DNA of 64,000 nt from Nymphalis io (lineage: Eukaryota > Arthropoda > Insecta > Lepidoptera > Nymphalidae), in NCBI RefSeq assembly GCF_905147045.1, contig NC_065901.1, forward strand, positions 7,998,001 through 8,062,000, written 5' to 3'. Numbering within the stretch: position 1 is the stretch's first letter; the number at the start of each line of letters is the position of its first letter. Below, piece after piece: positions 52,601 through 59,364 of this stretch. The translations under genes were made by a program, and so were the position numbers. The notes below the pieces were generated by a model, which worked only from the letters and a program-made list of their open reading frames with translations, had not been told where the DNA came from and made no database searches.

Positions 52601-55600
52601 TGGGACAAGGGAGGTATAAGCCGAGCCTGTGAGACGGGTCCGTTGCTACGGACATGCTTCCATTAGCACATTGTCATCTTTTATCAACGAGCGTGAAAAA
52701 ACTGTCCTATTTTTTTAACAATGGAATATATTAAATTAAATATAACATAATTATAATTAAATATGACATTAACATACATTCACAAGTATTCATTTAAGCA
52801 CGCTTAACTTGATATCGAGTTAATTTCTTTATACTTAATAATAAATCTATAAATAATATTTAGTGTCTATCTGTGATTTTAAAGAACTGCCTCTTTTTAA
52901 GCTTTGATAACTTGGAAATCGCTATAATAATAAACCGAAAGTGCTGTTATTTTTATTGTTGTCTGTTTATCCGAGAAAATCTTCAAAACGGCCTAAAAGT
53001 TACATATGCAAATAAATAATACAAATTTAGCGCGGATAAAACCTCGGGACACTACTTGTTACAGAAAAAAAATTAAAGTCTCACATCAATCACCAGTTAT
53101 GAAAAACGATAGGCGGCAACAGGAACGAAATAAACCCTATTAAAATCGAGAAAGAAAATTGTATTATACCTTATATTTAAATAAATTACAATGTAAATGA
53201 ATATATAATATATAAACATGAAAAATCATATACAGTGTGATAAATTAATGAAGTCTGTAATACAACTGGATGAATACCGTCCTCTTACCGTCACTCACAC
53301 TTAAACCGAGCGATTTATTGCGAGCAGTTTCCGTTCCCACGTAATTTCCATTTCATCTTATACCTGCAATTTATTGACTTTGATTCATAAATAGATTTAA
53401 CGGAAGTTTCGAAAACAACGATTATATTTACGGCAGACCACAACGGTGTACTCGCATGTGGCTAAATATACCGCCACAAGTAAACAATTCTACAGCGCAT
53501 TTAACGTGGTCAAACTGACGTAACTATTTCATTTATACGTTAAAATCTTTTTTAATTAACTATTTACATTTATTCATGCGCCACTACTAAGAACCAACCC
53601 ATTGGACTTAGTACCGACGTTATGTCATACATCATACAAATTATAACCCCAGCAATACAAAATACACCTGTTTGACGATAGTTAAGATGAAGAGTCGGTG
53701 TCAGCTACCCAAACGGACATGAAAAAAATCATACTACTTACAAATTAGACCATTGCAGTAAAAGACTACTACGAGGGAAAAAAAATAGTGTTGATTTTGC
53801 AAAGGTACCGAGTGAAGCGTGTGAGCGACTACCTTTATAGTAATATTGTATGAAACCTCGTAAGGCGAGTACATCTGAAGAAGTGTGAGAGAAGTCGATA
53901 ATTTCTACAAGCCGTCAACACTGATTAAGAATCAGATACAAACAGAGACGAGGCGGATGTCGCGACCGGTCGTCGACCGTTCAATCGATAGCCTATACTA
54001 TTTCCGAATTGGCTACATTGGGCTGAATAATTACTTTGAACACATAATAGGGTTTAAAGTTTTGTTTCAAGTGAAAACCACATGTTAGCTTATATTCAAT
54101 TTTCACACGCACTTAAATTAAATTAATTTTATTGTAGGTAGTACAGCTTTGTTAGTACCCACTAGATAGATTAGGGTAGGGTAGATTCATACTTATCATT
54201 TATACTACAGGCAAACATAAATACTTTGTACTGTTGTATGCTGGTTTGAAAGGTGAGAGGGCCAGTTTAATAACAAGTACATAAAATCCAAGCTTCCCTT
54301 GTTTGCGGCATATATACATTGTAAGAAGTGGTTTATATTCTTTGCAATGAGTGTCTATAAACAATTAAATTCTTTACCAAAATAGTTATAATTACCTACT
54401 TAAAAAGGCGCTTTTATTTTGCACTAAAATTTAGACTAAAATATTTTTGAAATAACAATTGATATTTATATCATATATAATTATTTATGTATTAAATGTA
54501 TAAACATTTATAATGTTTAAATTAAATTAAACAACATAGTTTATCATACAAAAAAGAATAATATCATACAAATAACATATCAAAAAAGAGGAAAAATATG
54601 ATTCTCACAGCTATGAAGTTGCTAGCGTAGTGCATTGGTGCACATTGGTCCACATCAAAAGGAAAAGAGGGATTTTCCTTTTTGACATTGGTAAGATAAT
54701 ATATGTCCTTTTGACAAAACTATAAGCCATTGAGCATTTAATTAAATATCCCTCATTATCATTATTCATCATCATTGGTCATTTCAACTTACTTTGTTCA
54801 AAAGTTCTTTGTATAAGTACTAAATCAGAATCAGTTGTCTTATCTTTATGCTGTTTATATTCAATTTCTTCTAGAAGTACCACTACACAATTATAAAGTA
54901 TTGAGCTGGTCTATAGTTGACGAGTCAATTGCCTCTGTTTCAATTGCTTGCAATCTCATTCACAAGGCAGATGGCAATGTACATCACCAGAAAACTTATA
55001 ACTAAGTGATGATTACCCAAATTAAAATTATTAGAGCTAAAATTTAAATTGAAAAGATCTCAGTATGGGGGAAAATGTAGAAAAACTTTTGAAAACATTT
55101 TGTAAAGTGCAATTTTGTAAGCGTCTGTAGTAAATAAGTGAACAATTTTTTTCTTATCAATTAGATATATTCTTTTGTATTTATTATAGTGATCCAATAT
55201 GATTGCTTTTTCGTTGTTGAAATATTTGGCCAGTAAATATTGTTGCTTAAAAATTTAGTAAGAAATCCAAAATATTGAATAATGGGTAATAATAATGGGT
55301 AATAAAATATAAATAAACCACATCGGAACGAAGTACTAGATTTTACTGTGGATATTTCTTTCATTAATATTGTTATTGTACATACATTATAAAATATGAA
55401 ATTAAGAACAGTTCTTATAAAACAACACAGTATACTTCATTCCCGGCTTCAAAGTAACATTTTAATGTTTCTCACCAATATATAATATATGTATTTCAAC
55501 AGAATACTAACGCTATAAACGAAATCAAAACAAACACTGATGACATGGTAAACGACGACAAAAGTTAGTAAAACTCTTGTCATGAATAACTTGTTCAGAC

Positions 55601-55756
55601 AAAATTTTCAAAATACACAGAATTTGAATAAAGAACCAATAAACAGAGAGAACGGTATAAGCCTTTATCAAGAAAATATTTTAAAAATTATACTTACCAA
55701 CTCTTGATCGGGTGACAAGGCCACCGCCATCTTTATGACTGCCAGTGTCCACAGAC
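9683..55756 (-). CDS. PTPN9: PTPN9/MEG2-type protein tyrosine phosphatase, complete (15 coding exons)
   Basis: A non-receptor tyrosine phosphatase with a CRAL-TRIO lipid-binding domain in front of the catalytic domain. In other animals it sits on secretory vesicles and is controlled by phosphoinositides. Coding exons, high to low coordinate: 55730-55698, 44798-44577, 43737-43648, 43265-43125, 18913-18705, 16393-16284, 15553-15430, 14906-14830, 12852-12666, 12509-12349, 11456-11227, 11151-11015, 10688-10612, 10531-10374 and 9754-9683. All phases agree and give 675 residues (human PTPN9 is about 593). CRAL-TRIO spans roughly residues 20-240. PTP motifs are KNRY (405-408), WPDYGVP (543-549), HCSAGIGRT (591-599; Cys592 and Arg598 catalytic) and QMPDQY (636-641). 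The extra length is an acidic/Gly-rich linker (about 240-375). The gene is Drosophila Ptpmeg2-like. Confidence 0.95.
9755..10373 (-). other. PTPN9: PTPN9 intron 14
   Basis: About 620 bp, AT-rich, no exon or recognised repeat. A 77-codon plus-strand open stretch (9996-10226) is Phe/Lys/Asn-rich and looks like chance. Confidence 0.6.
10374..10531 (-). CDS. PTPN9: PTPN9 exon 14, Q-loop and end of PTP domain
   Basis: Reads GTFLTLDTCTSRLAAEGVAD, then ERIRQQRAHSIQMPDQYVFC and LLEYA. Matches MEG2 'GTF..LDICL.QLEE.GT..V...V...R.QRA.SIQTPEQY.FC'. Donor GTCAGT, phase 0. Confidence 0.95.
10612..10688 (-). CDS. PTPN9: PTPN9 exon 13, catalytic P-loop
   Basis: Reads LGDAWAGHSRGPPIVVHCSA then GIGRT. This is the PTP signature (I/V)HCxxGxxR(S/T), with nucleophilic Cys and Arg both present, so an active enzyme is expected. 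Acceptor GTTTCAG, donor GTGCGT, phase 2 in and 1 out. Confidence 0.96.
11015..11151 (-). CDS. PTPN9: PTPN9 exon 12, WPD loop
   Basis: Reads TEQRRRVWHGQYTRWPDYGV then PGGGRAAPVLRFLALVRRAQ. WPDYGVP carries the general-acid Asp. Acceptor GCCCGCAG, donor GTACGT at 11014, phase 0 in and 2 out. The expected contact with exon 13 is kept (QE|LGDAW). Confidence 0.93.
11227..11456 (-). CDS. PTPN9: PTPN9 exon 11, PTP core
   Basis: Reads GPLPKTFGDFWRMVWEQGSL, then VVVMTTRTVERGRVKCGQYW and SHLLLTDLR. The 'DFWxMVWEQ...I.VMTT....G..KC.QYWP' sequence is diagnostic of classical PTPs. Acceptor CACGCAG, donor GTGAGT, phase 1 in and 0 out. About three quarters G+C by eye. Confidence 0.96.
12349..12509 (-). CDS. 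PTPN9: PTPN9 exon 10, PTP phosphotyrosine-recognition part
   Basis: Reads LPSNLAKNRYTDVLCYDHSR, then DYINANYVDGYKQRNAFICT. KNRY is the phosphotyrosine-recognition loop, and DYINAxxxDGY is a core PTP motif. Acceptor TACGCAG, donor GTGAGT, phase 2 in and 1 out. Confidence 0.95.
12666..12852 (-). CDS. PTPN9: PTPN9 exon 9, Gly-rich linker into PTP domain
   Basis: Begins RGTWSSGEASPGLSDEECGG, passes a Gly run, then GRRGLAAEYDDIRARPPAGT and FHHAK, matching the MEG2 'G.YEEYEDIRRENP.GTFH' start of the PTP domain. Donor choice: GT at 12665 (AA|GTCGGT) is the only one in phase with exon 10. The more obvious GTACCC at 12661 is not. Very GC-rich. Confidence 0.88.
13123..13442 (+). mobile_element. tRNA-derived SINE family B, copy 1
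   Basis: Head CCGAGATGGCCTAGTGGTTA with A box and B box GGATTCGATCCC, then a body shared with copies at 37772-38075 and 51364-51674 ('GCAAGCACCACTGAATTTTCATG', 'CATCGTGAGGAA', 'CCCGCATTGGAGCAG', 'GCCCAGCAGTGGGACATT'), ending in GTTACTGTTA repeats. Same overall plan as the Metulj-type SINEs of butterflies, but the name is not certain. Confidence 0.85.
14490..14768 (+). mobile_element. Repeat family A, copy 2 (near full length)
   Basis: From CTGGTAGTAGAGCTTTGTTC through CTCGTCTGGGTAGGACCACC and CCATCAGGCGGCCATATGCT to CCTATTCTATAAAAAAA. With 56745-57034 this defines the family: about 280 bp, A-rich 3' end, no terminal inverted repeat. Confidence 0.8.
14830..14906 (-). CDS. PTPN9: PTPN9 exon 8, acidic linker
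   Basis: Twenty-five full codons, HTHGYNGEMKAGHINSGDED then DIDLI. Acceptor TTATTCCAG, donor GTAAGT, phase 2 in and 1 out. The acidic GDEDDID stretch has no counterpart that I know in vertebrate PTPN9. A family A repeat ends about 60 bp beyond the donor. Confidence 0.82.
15430..15553 (-). CDS. PTPN9: PTPN9 exon 7, linker
   Basis: Encodes LIDAEVPCDMTSDRGARLDN then GSDIMHISGDPPYTCDPSPL. I use the acceptor AG at 15555-15554 (ACGACAG), because the AG at 15568-15567 would put the phase wrong and meet TGA. Donor GTACAG, phase 2. Rich in Asp, Ser and Pro, probably disordered. Confidence 0.82.
16284..16393 (-). CDS. PTPN9: PTPN9 exon 6, linker
   Basis: Reads LEYCRNCYTNNLNTKLDGVI then DDYVISNHLPHVKTQN. 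Only this frame is open, and it is the one fixed by the phase of exon 5. Acceptor TTTCAG, donor GTAAGT. No domain is recognised; it lies between CRAL-TRIO and PTP. Confidence 0.85.
16775..16985 (-). mobile_element. tRNA-derived SINE family B, decayed antisense copy
   Basis: The reverse complement of TTTATTCCACTACGCTGC, TTGGTGGTTATCCACATGGC, GGTTTCCTCAGGATGTTTC and the tRNA-like end around 16921-16980 matches, in order, the body and head of copies at 13123 and 51364. Strongly diverged and lacking the 3' end. Confidence 0.65.
17655..17740 (-). mobile_element. Repeat family A, antisense 5' fragment
   Basis: The reverse complement reads 'TGGTAGTGTTTCGTGCAATCTCGTCTGGGTAGG...CCCAC', matching the first 70-80 bases of the family (compare 56751-56790). 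Confidence 0.6.
18705..18913 (-). CDS. PTPN9: PTPN9 exon 5, end of CRAL-TRIO domain
   Basis: Encodes GGYPAKLKKVLIVTAPLWFK, then RILRLFVREKLRERVHTVSA and LPRQLGGHLEPDHSAW. The block YPA(R/K)LKKVLIV.AP.WF and the closing LGG are CRAL-TRIO hallmarks. Acceptor GTTTAAG, donor GTAAAC, phase 0 in and phase 2 out. Confidence 0.95.
22366..22920 (-). mobile_element. 5'-truncated R1-like LINE, C-terminal RT end plus 3' UTR
   Basis: The reverse strand encodes KSITACHTLMECAAWGPQRL, then GGDLSLPSVINAMLGSERCW and FCENVMSQKEAAERE, ending in an Arg-rich tail. This is the C-terminal 'HTL..C.AW...R..L....G.DLSLP..V.AML' region of R1-clade reverse transcriptases. The 3' UTR ends in a poly(A) seen as T-run 22366-22382. 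A possible 10-bp target duplication TCGACTTCAC flanks it (22355-22364 and 22905-22914). Confidence 0.8.
25536..25611. repeat. (TA)n microsatellite
   Basis: About 76 bp of almost pure alternating TA with one AAA interruption near 25551. Likely length-polymorphic. Confidence 0.95.
25728..26065. mobile_element. 338-bp MITE with perfect 31-bp terminal inverted repeats
   Basis: Bases 25728-25758 (starting AGGGTCCGTTCACACAGACC) are exactly the reverse complement of 26035-26065. A TA lies on each side (25726-25727, 26066-26067), consistent with TA target duplication; TAA/TTA at the same place would also fit another superfamily. The interior has no transposase and is GC-richer than the intron. An internal partial copy of the end (CCGGTCTGTGTGAA near 26000) sits close to the right terminus. 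Confidence 0.88.
26886..26933. repeat. Perfect 22-bp inverted repeat with 4-base loop
   Basis: Arm 26886-26907 (TATAATTTTGACATACATAA plus TA) is the exact reverse complement of 26912-26933. It lies deep in intron 4 of PTPN9 (transcribed from the other strand). No flanking target duplication is obvious. Confidence 0.75.
37440..37576 (+). mobile_element. Helitron-like repeat fragment (family C)
   Basis: A block 'TACTGAACGGATTTGGATTATTTTTGG..TAGAGATATCTTACA' and the end CGGTGGAAGCTAGT follow the plan of lepidopteran Helitron-like repeats. Only the 3' half is recognisable. Confidence 0.45.
37772..38075 (+). mobile_element. tRNA-derived SINE family B, copy 2
   Basis: Head GCCGAGATGGCCCAGTGGTA, B box GGGTTCAAACCC, body 'CATCGCGAGGAAACCTGCATG', 'CCCGCATTGGAGCAGCGTGG', end 'CAGTGGGACATTCACAGGCTG'. 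Closely similar to 51364-51674, so relatively young. Confidence 0.88.
41319..41363. repeat. 13-bp inverted repeat beside a LINE insertion
   Basis: CTGTAAAGTAATA (41319-41331) pairs with TATTACTTTACAG (41351-41363) around an AT core. It ends 8 bp before the target duplication of the LINE at 41387. Confidence 0.6.
41372..41386. repeat. Target-site duplication, left copy
   Basis: AGGCATGGCGTCTTT, repeated exactly at 42054-42068 on the other side of the LINE copy. Confidence 0.9.
41387..42053 (+). mobile_element. 5'-truncated R1-like LINE 3' end with 15-bp target duplication
   Basis: A GC-rich 667-bp insert ending in a short poly(A) (after CCTCG, 42046-42054). Its end (TGAGTCCCACATACCCGTCC ... 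GGCGTAAATGCCTTTCCTCC) resembles the 3' UTRs at 6296-6479 and 22366-22920, though less closely than those two resemble each other. The single long frame (41376-41834) is not a recognised protein. The exact 15-bp duplication marks target-primed insertion and suggests recent arrival. Confidence 0.85.
42054..42068. repeat. Target-site duplication, right copy
   Basis: Exact second copy of 41372-41386, directly after the poly(A) of the LINE insert; one of the A residues is shared between tail and duplication. Confidence 0.88.
43125..43265 (-). CDS. PTPN9: PTPN9 exon 4, CRAL-TRIO core
   Basis: Forty-seven codons with AVDSFETQRNGLVFIYDM-like sequence (here ALQSVDTQRAGLVFIYDMTD) and FDYELSQKILTMLK. 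Acceptor TGTGTCAG, donor GTGAGT, phases 0/0. It is followed in transcription order by the 24-kb intron. Confidence 0.95.
43648..43737 (-). CDS. PTPN9: PTPN9 exon 3
   Basis: Thirty codons, PTRDATGAAIAVFTANKHFP then ALTTHQTTLQ, equivalent to the MEG2 'RDPTGASIALFTARLHHP' strand of the CRAL-TRIO fold. Acceptor TTTTTTAAG, donor GTAATT, phases 0/0. Confidence 0.92.
43738..44576 (-). other. PTPN9: PTPN9 intron 2
   Basis: About 840 bp, very AT-rich, with a short TA run near 43788-43805. No exon or clear repeat seen. Confidence 0.65.
44577..44798 (-). CDS. PTPN9: PTPN9 exon 2, start of CRAL-TRIO domain
   Basis: Encodes 74 residues, including AIKFLLARKFDVARAHTLWR and EATRRREGLIKFEPFEDPLK, the CRAL-TRIO N-terminal helices. 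It ends at SELETGKFTIL. Acceptor CTTCCAG, donor GTAAGG, phases 0/0. GC-rich against its surroundings. Confidence 0.95.
45449..45491. repeat. Perfect 20-bp inverted repeat at the head of an RTE fragment
   Basis: CAGTTGGTGCCCGCCACCTT (45449-45468) is the exact reverse complement of 45472-45491, with a 3-base loop. The right arm is coding sequence of the LINE fragment that follows, so the left arm is an inverted copy of its truncated start. Confidence 0.85.
45472..45590 (+). mobile_element. RTE-type LINE, last 33 codons plus TGATTGAT tail
   Basis: Reads KVAGTNWMRKAEDRELWRTL then GEAYVQQWTTIGC and TGA at 45571-45573. This is the very C-terminus of RTE-like endonuclease/reverse transcriptases common in moths and butterflies. 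It is followed by the TTGA-type short repeat in which these elements end, instead of poly(A). Intact over its length, so young; 5' truncated. Confidence 0.82.
51364..51674 (+). mobile_element. tRNA-derived SINE family B, copy 3, with 12-bp target duplication
   Basis: Head CATAAGTCGAGATGGCCCAG, B box GGGTTCAAACCC, end in TGTTACTGTTACTG. TAATCCATACTA occurs exactly on both sides (51352-51363 and 51675-51686), an unambiguous target-site duplication. Confidence 0.92.
51675..51870 (+). mobile_element. Helitron-like repeat (family C) hosting the SINE
   Basis: TAATCCATACTAATTATATA then AAATGCTAAAGTAACACTGTC, 'TTCTCGGCTGAACTATTGAACC', 'AAGGACATAGGCTACATTTTA' and 'AAGCGGGTGAAGCCGAGG'. This is the frequent lepidopteran repeat beginning at 'TCCATACTAATATTATAAATG'. 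The SINE inserted in its first bases. The 3' end runs into a T-rich tract and CTAG is not preserved. Confidence 0.65.
54125..54370 (+). mobile_element. Repeat family A, old copy
   Basis: 'GTAGTACAGCTTTGTTAGTA', 'TTGTACTGTTGTATGCTGGTTTGAAAGGTGAG', 'GGCCAGTTTAAT' and 'GCAATGAGTGTCTATAA' follow the family order with many substitutions and a truncated 3' end. Confidence 0.65.
55698..55756 (-). CDS. PTPN9: PTPN9 exon 1 (start codon)
   Basis: ATG at 55730-55728 begins MAVALSPDQEL, which flows into exon 2 (ATKAFLDALSE), as in MEG2 proteins where an acidic 'TPEEEQATKQFLEE' stretch leads into CRAL-TRIO. Bases 55756-55731 are 5' UTR after a possible acceptor (CTGTAG). Donor GTAAGT at 55697, phase 0. 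Confidence 0.85.
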
Positions 55757-56334
55757 CTACAGATTAAGGATAATGTTATTTTATTTACAATTTTACATGA
55801 CTGACTTGTCTCTACATTGAATGTTACCATAACAATATATGGATATTCTTAAAAAAACTTTTATTTTAAAACTTATTATTGCTTATAATAGATAAATACT
55901 GCGTGAAACATCAAAAGCCCATATTGAAATGATACTTAACATTATAAACAATATCATTATTTTTTCCTACGATTTTTAAATAGTTATTTAAAATTAATAG
56001 AAAATAAAAGTGATGTTGAAAAATGACATGAACTAAAGCTTTATTAATATAAATAAAATGTAATTCAATATCTGTCAAACACATTATTAAAAAACGGGCT
56101 AAACAATTACATTTCATAGATACCTTTTCCTAGAAAAAAAATTTAGTTGTCACATATGCCAATGTCAAATTAATGTCAATGTTATGGATAATACAATAGG
56201 TAACTAACTACTTCCCCAAATAGGTTAAGTCCTATCTGCCGTATTGTATGTATTAAGTTTGGAGTGTCAAGTGCTCTTAGGGTATTCTAAAATAACTACA
56301 AGTTATCTAAGAATAAATAAATTAGTCGATAAAA
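55757..56334. promoter_or_regulatory. Shared head-to-head interval of PTPN9 and mRpL23
   Basis: Start codons of the two divergent genes are 604 bp apart. The interval is AT-rich, with no TATA box I would trust, and no repeat. It must hold the mRpL23 promoter. It holds the PTPN9 promoter too, unless PTPN9 uses a further non-coding exon, which the acceptor-like CTGTAG at 55763-55757 permits. Confidence 0.5.
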
Positions 56335-56348
56335 ATGTCAACACGATG
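56335..56348 (+). CDS. mRpL23: mRpL23 exon 1 (14 coding bases)
   Basis: ATG TCA ACA CGA TG, donor GTATGT at 56349, phase 2. With the first base of exon 2 it gives MSTRW. Continuing without splicing gives a stop within a few codons. Confidence 0.88.
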
Positions 56349-57908
56349 GTATGTTCCAAATACGTAACCAATTAGCCTCAAGCGTCTGAACTACACTTTA
56401 AAAATAATGTTTATTGAATTACAGGTATCCTATATATCAAAAAGGAAATCCACAATTAAGAGTATTTTTGCCTAATTTTTGGATGAAATTGGTACGATCG
56501 GAAGGTAAACAACAACCAAACAAAGTAACCTTTCATTGCTCAATGGAAATGACAAAACACGATGTCAAAAATTATATAGAGAAAATCTATAATGTTCCTG
56601 TAGTGAACGTAAATACTCGAATTGCTATGGGAAAATTTCGAAAAGACATTGGAAAAGGCTATGTTGTGAAAGATGATGATGTAAAGTTTGCCTATGTTAC
56701 TTTGGTAAGTGCTTTTATAAATAACTGCAGCTTTGTATATGCAATCTGGTAGGGCTTTGTGCAAGCTCGTCTGGGTAGGTACCACCCACTCATCAGATAT
56801 TCTACCGCAAAACAGCAATACTTGATATTGTTGTGTTCCGGTTTGAAGGGTGAGTGAGCCAGTGTAATTACAGGCACAAGGGACATAAAATCTTAGTTCC
56901 CAAGGTTGGTGGCGCATTGGCTATAAGCGATGGTTGACATTTCTTACAATGCCAATGTCTAAGGGCGTTTGGTGACCACTTACCATCAGGTGGCCCATAT
57001 GCTCGTCCACCTTCCTATTCTATAAAAAAAAAAAAAATCTAAATTAAATGAATTATCTTAACATCAGTAAAGTGTTATTATGGTAAGAACTATGTCTTTA
57101 AAACTTTTTTTTATGTAACATATTTACATTCAATTTTAATTTTATTAATAACATGAAATCTAAAAGACATGTTAAATTTTAAATAATACTATTGAACTTG
57201 TGATATATATGTATATTTATTCTTATTTAAGTTTTACTTGCTTCTTGAATGCCTCATTGGTCTTTTGGCTACATGTAAGGCTGCAGACCTGGAGGTCCTG
57301 GGTTCAAATGCCAGATTGGGCTAATAAATAAATATATTGAGTTTTTCTGTCGAAAATTCTCAGTAGTAGCCTGGAGTCTGGAAATAGCCTTGGACAGAAT
57401 GTAAAGCCATTAATGGACTGAAAAGAGTTCTGCACCTGAACTCTTTCCAGTCGTGTTGGATTGCTGTGGCATCAGATTATGAAAGTTAGAGAATAAAGAG
57501 TGCACCTATGTTTGCTCAAAAACACTTGTGCAATATCTCCTGCGTAGTTAGCTAATCTTTCTTGACATTAGCCGCCATGACCGAAATCGTTCTGGAGGAC
57601 ATTATTATTATAATACAGTTTTTTATGAAAAGTAGGCAAAGTCTAAAATGCAATGATAAAGAATAGGCCAAAAGACCTTGAATATATTATGCTACACAAA
57701 GGTTTAAACATTATAAAAACTAAAGGAATTCATTTTTCCAATTTTTCAGCCAAAAACCATGAAATTTGACTTCCCTAATATATTTGAGAAGAAAAAAGGT
57801 GATGGTGATGATGATATGAAGTCATTAGATGAAGCCAAAAAATCGTTTAAAAATTATATAGAACGTAACAAGGATAGGTCTGATGTCCCAAGCTGGTTTT
57901 CTATATAA
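56335..57908 (+). CDS. mRpL23: Mitochondrial large-subunit ribosomal protein L23
   Basis: Protein of the 39S mitochondrial ribosomal subunit, imported into the matrix; in ribosomes uL23 lies at the peptide exit tunnel. Exons 56335-56348, 56425-56704 and 57750-57908 join in phase to 150 residues. Landmarks shared with animal MRPL23: MSTRWYPIYQKGNPQLRVFL near the start, NFWMKLVRSEG, MEMTKHDVKNYIEKIYNVPV in the middle, KFAYVTL, and the C-terminal VPSWFSI. Length is close to human MRPL23 (about 153). An AATAAA lies 56 bp after the stop. The second intron carries a family A repeat and a tRNA-derived SINE. Confidence 0.95.
56425..56704 (+). CDS. mRpL23: mRpL23 exon 2
   Basis: Acceptor ATTACAG ends at 56424, donor GTAAGT at 56705. 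It encodes the core L23 fold, including the IYNVPVVNVNTRIAMGKFRK stretch. Confidence 0.95.
56745..57034 (+). mobile_element. Repeat family A, copy 5 (near full length)
   Basis: GGTAGGGCTTTGTGCAAGCT ... CTCGTCTGGGTAGGTACCAC ... GTGAGTGAGCCAGTGTAATT ... CACTTACCATCAGGTGGCCC, then CCTATTCTATAAAAAAAA. The best-preserved copy in the window, in mRpL23 intron 2. Confidence 0.85.
57249..57605 (+). mobile_element. tRNA-derived SINE family D, copy 1
   Basis: GCCTCATTGGTCTTTTGGCT (A-box region), then GGAGGTCCTGGGTTCAAATG (B box). The downstream body is shared with 63489-63745 ('GAGTGCAC.TATGTTTGC', 'TAGTTAGCTAATCT', 'CTTGACATTAGCCGCCATGACC'). In mRpL23 intron 2. Confidence 0.8.
57750..57908 (+). CDS. 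mRpL23: mRpL23 exon 3
   Basis: Acceptor ATTTTTCAG ends at 57749. Reads PKTMKFDFPNIFEKKKGDGD then a Lys/Asp-rich helix and DRSDVPSWFSI, TAA at 57906-57908. The VPSWF ending is a family hallmark. Confidence 0.93.
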   Translation, partial: PKTMKFDFPNIFEKKKGDGDDDMKSLDEAKKSFKNYIERNKDRSDVPSWFSI

Positions 57909-57963
57909 TATTCTAAAAATCTGTTTAAAAGAATTAGTTGTAATTAGATTCTATACTATTTAT

Positions 57964-57969
57964 AATAAA
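57964..57969 (+). terminator. Polyadenylation signal of mRpL23
   Basis: AATAAA 56 bp after the stop codon, a normal distance for a short insect 3' UTR. Confidence 0.6.
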
Positions 57970-58643
57970 AGAATATGATGAAACTATTTGTTCTCATTCA
58001 AACCCCAAAAATGTTTGAACAAATTACATTTAGTCTTTCAAATAGGTTTTCTGTTTGTTTGTGTAATATTCAGACAATTTTTAGACTAACTTAATTGTTT
58101 AATCAATTATAATAATAATATAGTCTATTGTATTTAAGATAAAAATTAAAACTCAATAATTTGTTTTAAAAATAACATTAAGTCCGGTCATATCATTAAT
58201 GTGATTCATATTGCTTAGAGGTATATAAAAGGTTAATTAGAGGAAGATTTCATAAGTACTTAAACCTAGTACTATTGGATTTAGTACAAAAAAAAACCAA
58301 TAAGTTTATCATGTTATATTTAATTACCGTTTTCCACAATGGTATGACTTAATACTACTTAATTACCACTAGTTAATATACAAAAGATATTTATTTACCT
58401 ATGAAACATTAAATTTAGTTAACAAATCAAGTTTTTATTATAAAAGCCTAATTGTTTTTTTAAATTTTTAATACTATACAAGTAAATAGCCGTAAAAAAA
58501 TAAAAATAAAAATGACAATCAACGTTTTTAAAAACTTTAGTCATTCAAATCATATTCAGATATTACAAACTTAACAATATCTCAGTTTAATAATAAGTAA
58601 TTAGCAAAAGAAAATGGAGTGTTGAAATTTCAGTCATAACAAA

Positions 58644-58724
58644 TTACAGGTCACCAAAGTATTCATCCAGAAACACTGATGAGTGGCATCGAGGGCATTC
58701 AGCAATATCCAATAAAAATGTAAC
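58644..58724 (-). CDS. Cys-rich small protein, exon 2
   Basis: Acceptor AAATCACAG (58726-58725 AG), 26 codons VTFLLDIAECPRCHSSVFLD EYFGDL, TAA at 58646-58644. It supplies the last Cys pair. Confidence 0.78.
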   Translation of the reverse strand, partial: VTFLLDIAECPRCHSSVFLDEYFGDL

Positions 58725-59005
58725 CTGTGATTTAAGTGAAATGTTTTTAACACAATAAATGAGTTTAATTTCCAATATACCTTAATATTAAGTCTTACCC
58801 TGGGATGTGTTTCACATTTCAATCGAATACGTCCATTGCAGTAGTACCCACATGCCCGGCAAAAAACAATTGTTTTTTCTCTTCGACAGGAGCACTTCTT
58901 CGTATAAACCTTAGTTATTTCTGGTATACCTCGTCCTACCCTATTCGCAACTTTATAAATTTTACCAGCATTAGCTGCAACTACTGGCGTAGTCGAAGAT
59001 TCCAT
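58644..59005 (-). CDS. Small Cys-rich, probably zinc-binding protein (95 aa)
   Basis: Two exons, 59005-58799 and 58724-58644, join in phase 0 to 95 residues. The first 33 residues are simple (MESSTTPVVAANAGKIYKVA ...). Then come CSCRREKTIVFCRACGYYCN, GRIRLKCETHP and, across the intron, VTFLLDIAECPRCHSSVF, ending FGDL. Paired Cys at CSC, CRAC, CETH and CPRC suggest one or two zinc sites in a compact ribbon-like fold. It looks like a conserved insect family of unknown function; I suspect the group annotated as CG13380-like but cannot confirm it. There is no signal peptide or membrane segment. It is convergent with mRpL23, whose stop is 735 bp away. Confidence 0.8.
58799..59005 (-). CDS. Cys-rich small protein, exon 1
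   Basis: ATG at 59005-59003 with an A at -3; 69 codons; donor GTAAGA at 58798, phase 0. Reading on past the donor loses the Cys pattern. Confidence 0.8.
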
Positions 59006-59364
59006 TTTCTAAATATCTTAGTTTTAAACAAGGAAAAAAACAGTCTTGCTCCCGTAACCGGTTTTTAAAAAATAGATTTTAACAATACCGCCTCTGAGGG
59101 TATCAATAAAACAAAGAATCAAAATATTTAAGAGTTGCAAGAGTAAATAATAGAATATATTAACAAATGTAAAAACATGTACTACAAAACTAATTTTTAT
59201 TTTATGACTACTCAGTTATATTAACATAAACGCTGATGAACTATTAAAATACACAACCTTTATGAGTGCGCTTAACATCTGACAAAATATAAATATTATA
59301 AAACGCGCGCTATTAGAATGAGACGTTGTCAAATTAAATCGAAAATGACTTTTCCCGAACGGAG

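Larger units (their letters stand above)
44799..55697 (-). other. PTPN9: PTPN9 intron 1, 10.9 kb
   Basis: It separates the start-codon exon from the CRAL-TRIO exons and so is the likely place for early transcriptional control elements. It holds an RTE fragment with hairpin (45449-45590), a SINE nested in a Helitron-like repeat (51352-51870) and an old family A copy (54125-54370). 45600-51350 and 51880-54120 are AT-rich, without any gene I can support. Confidence 0.7.
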
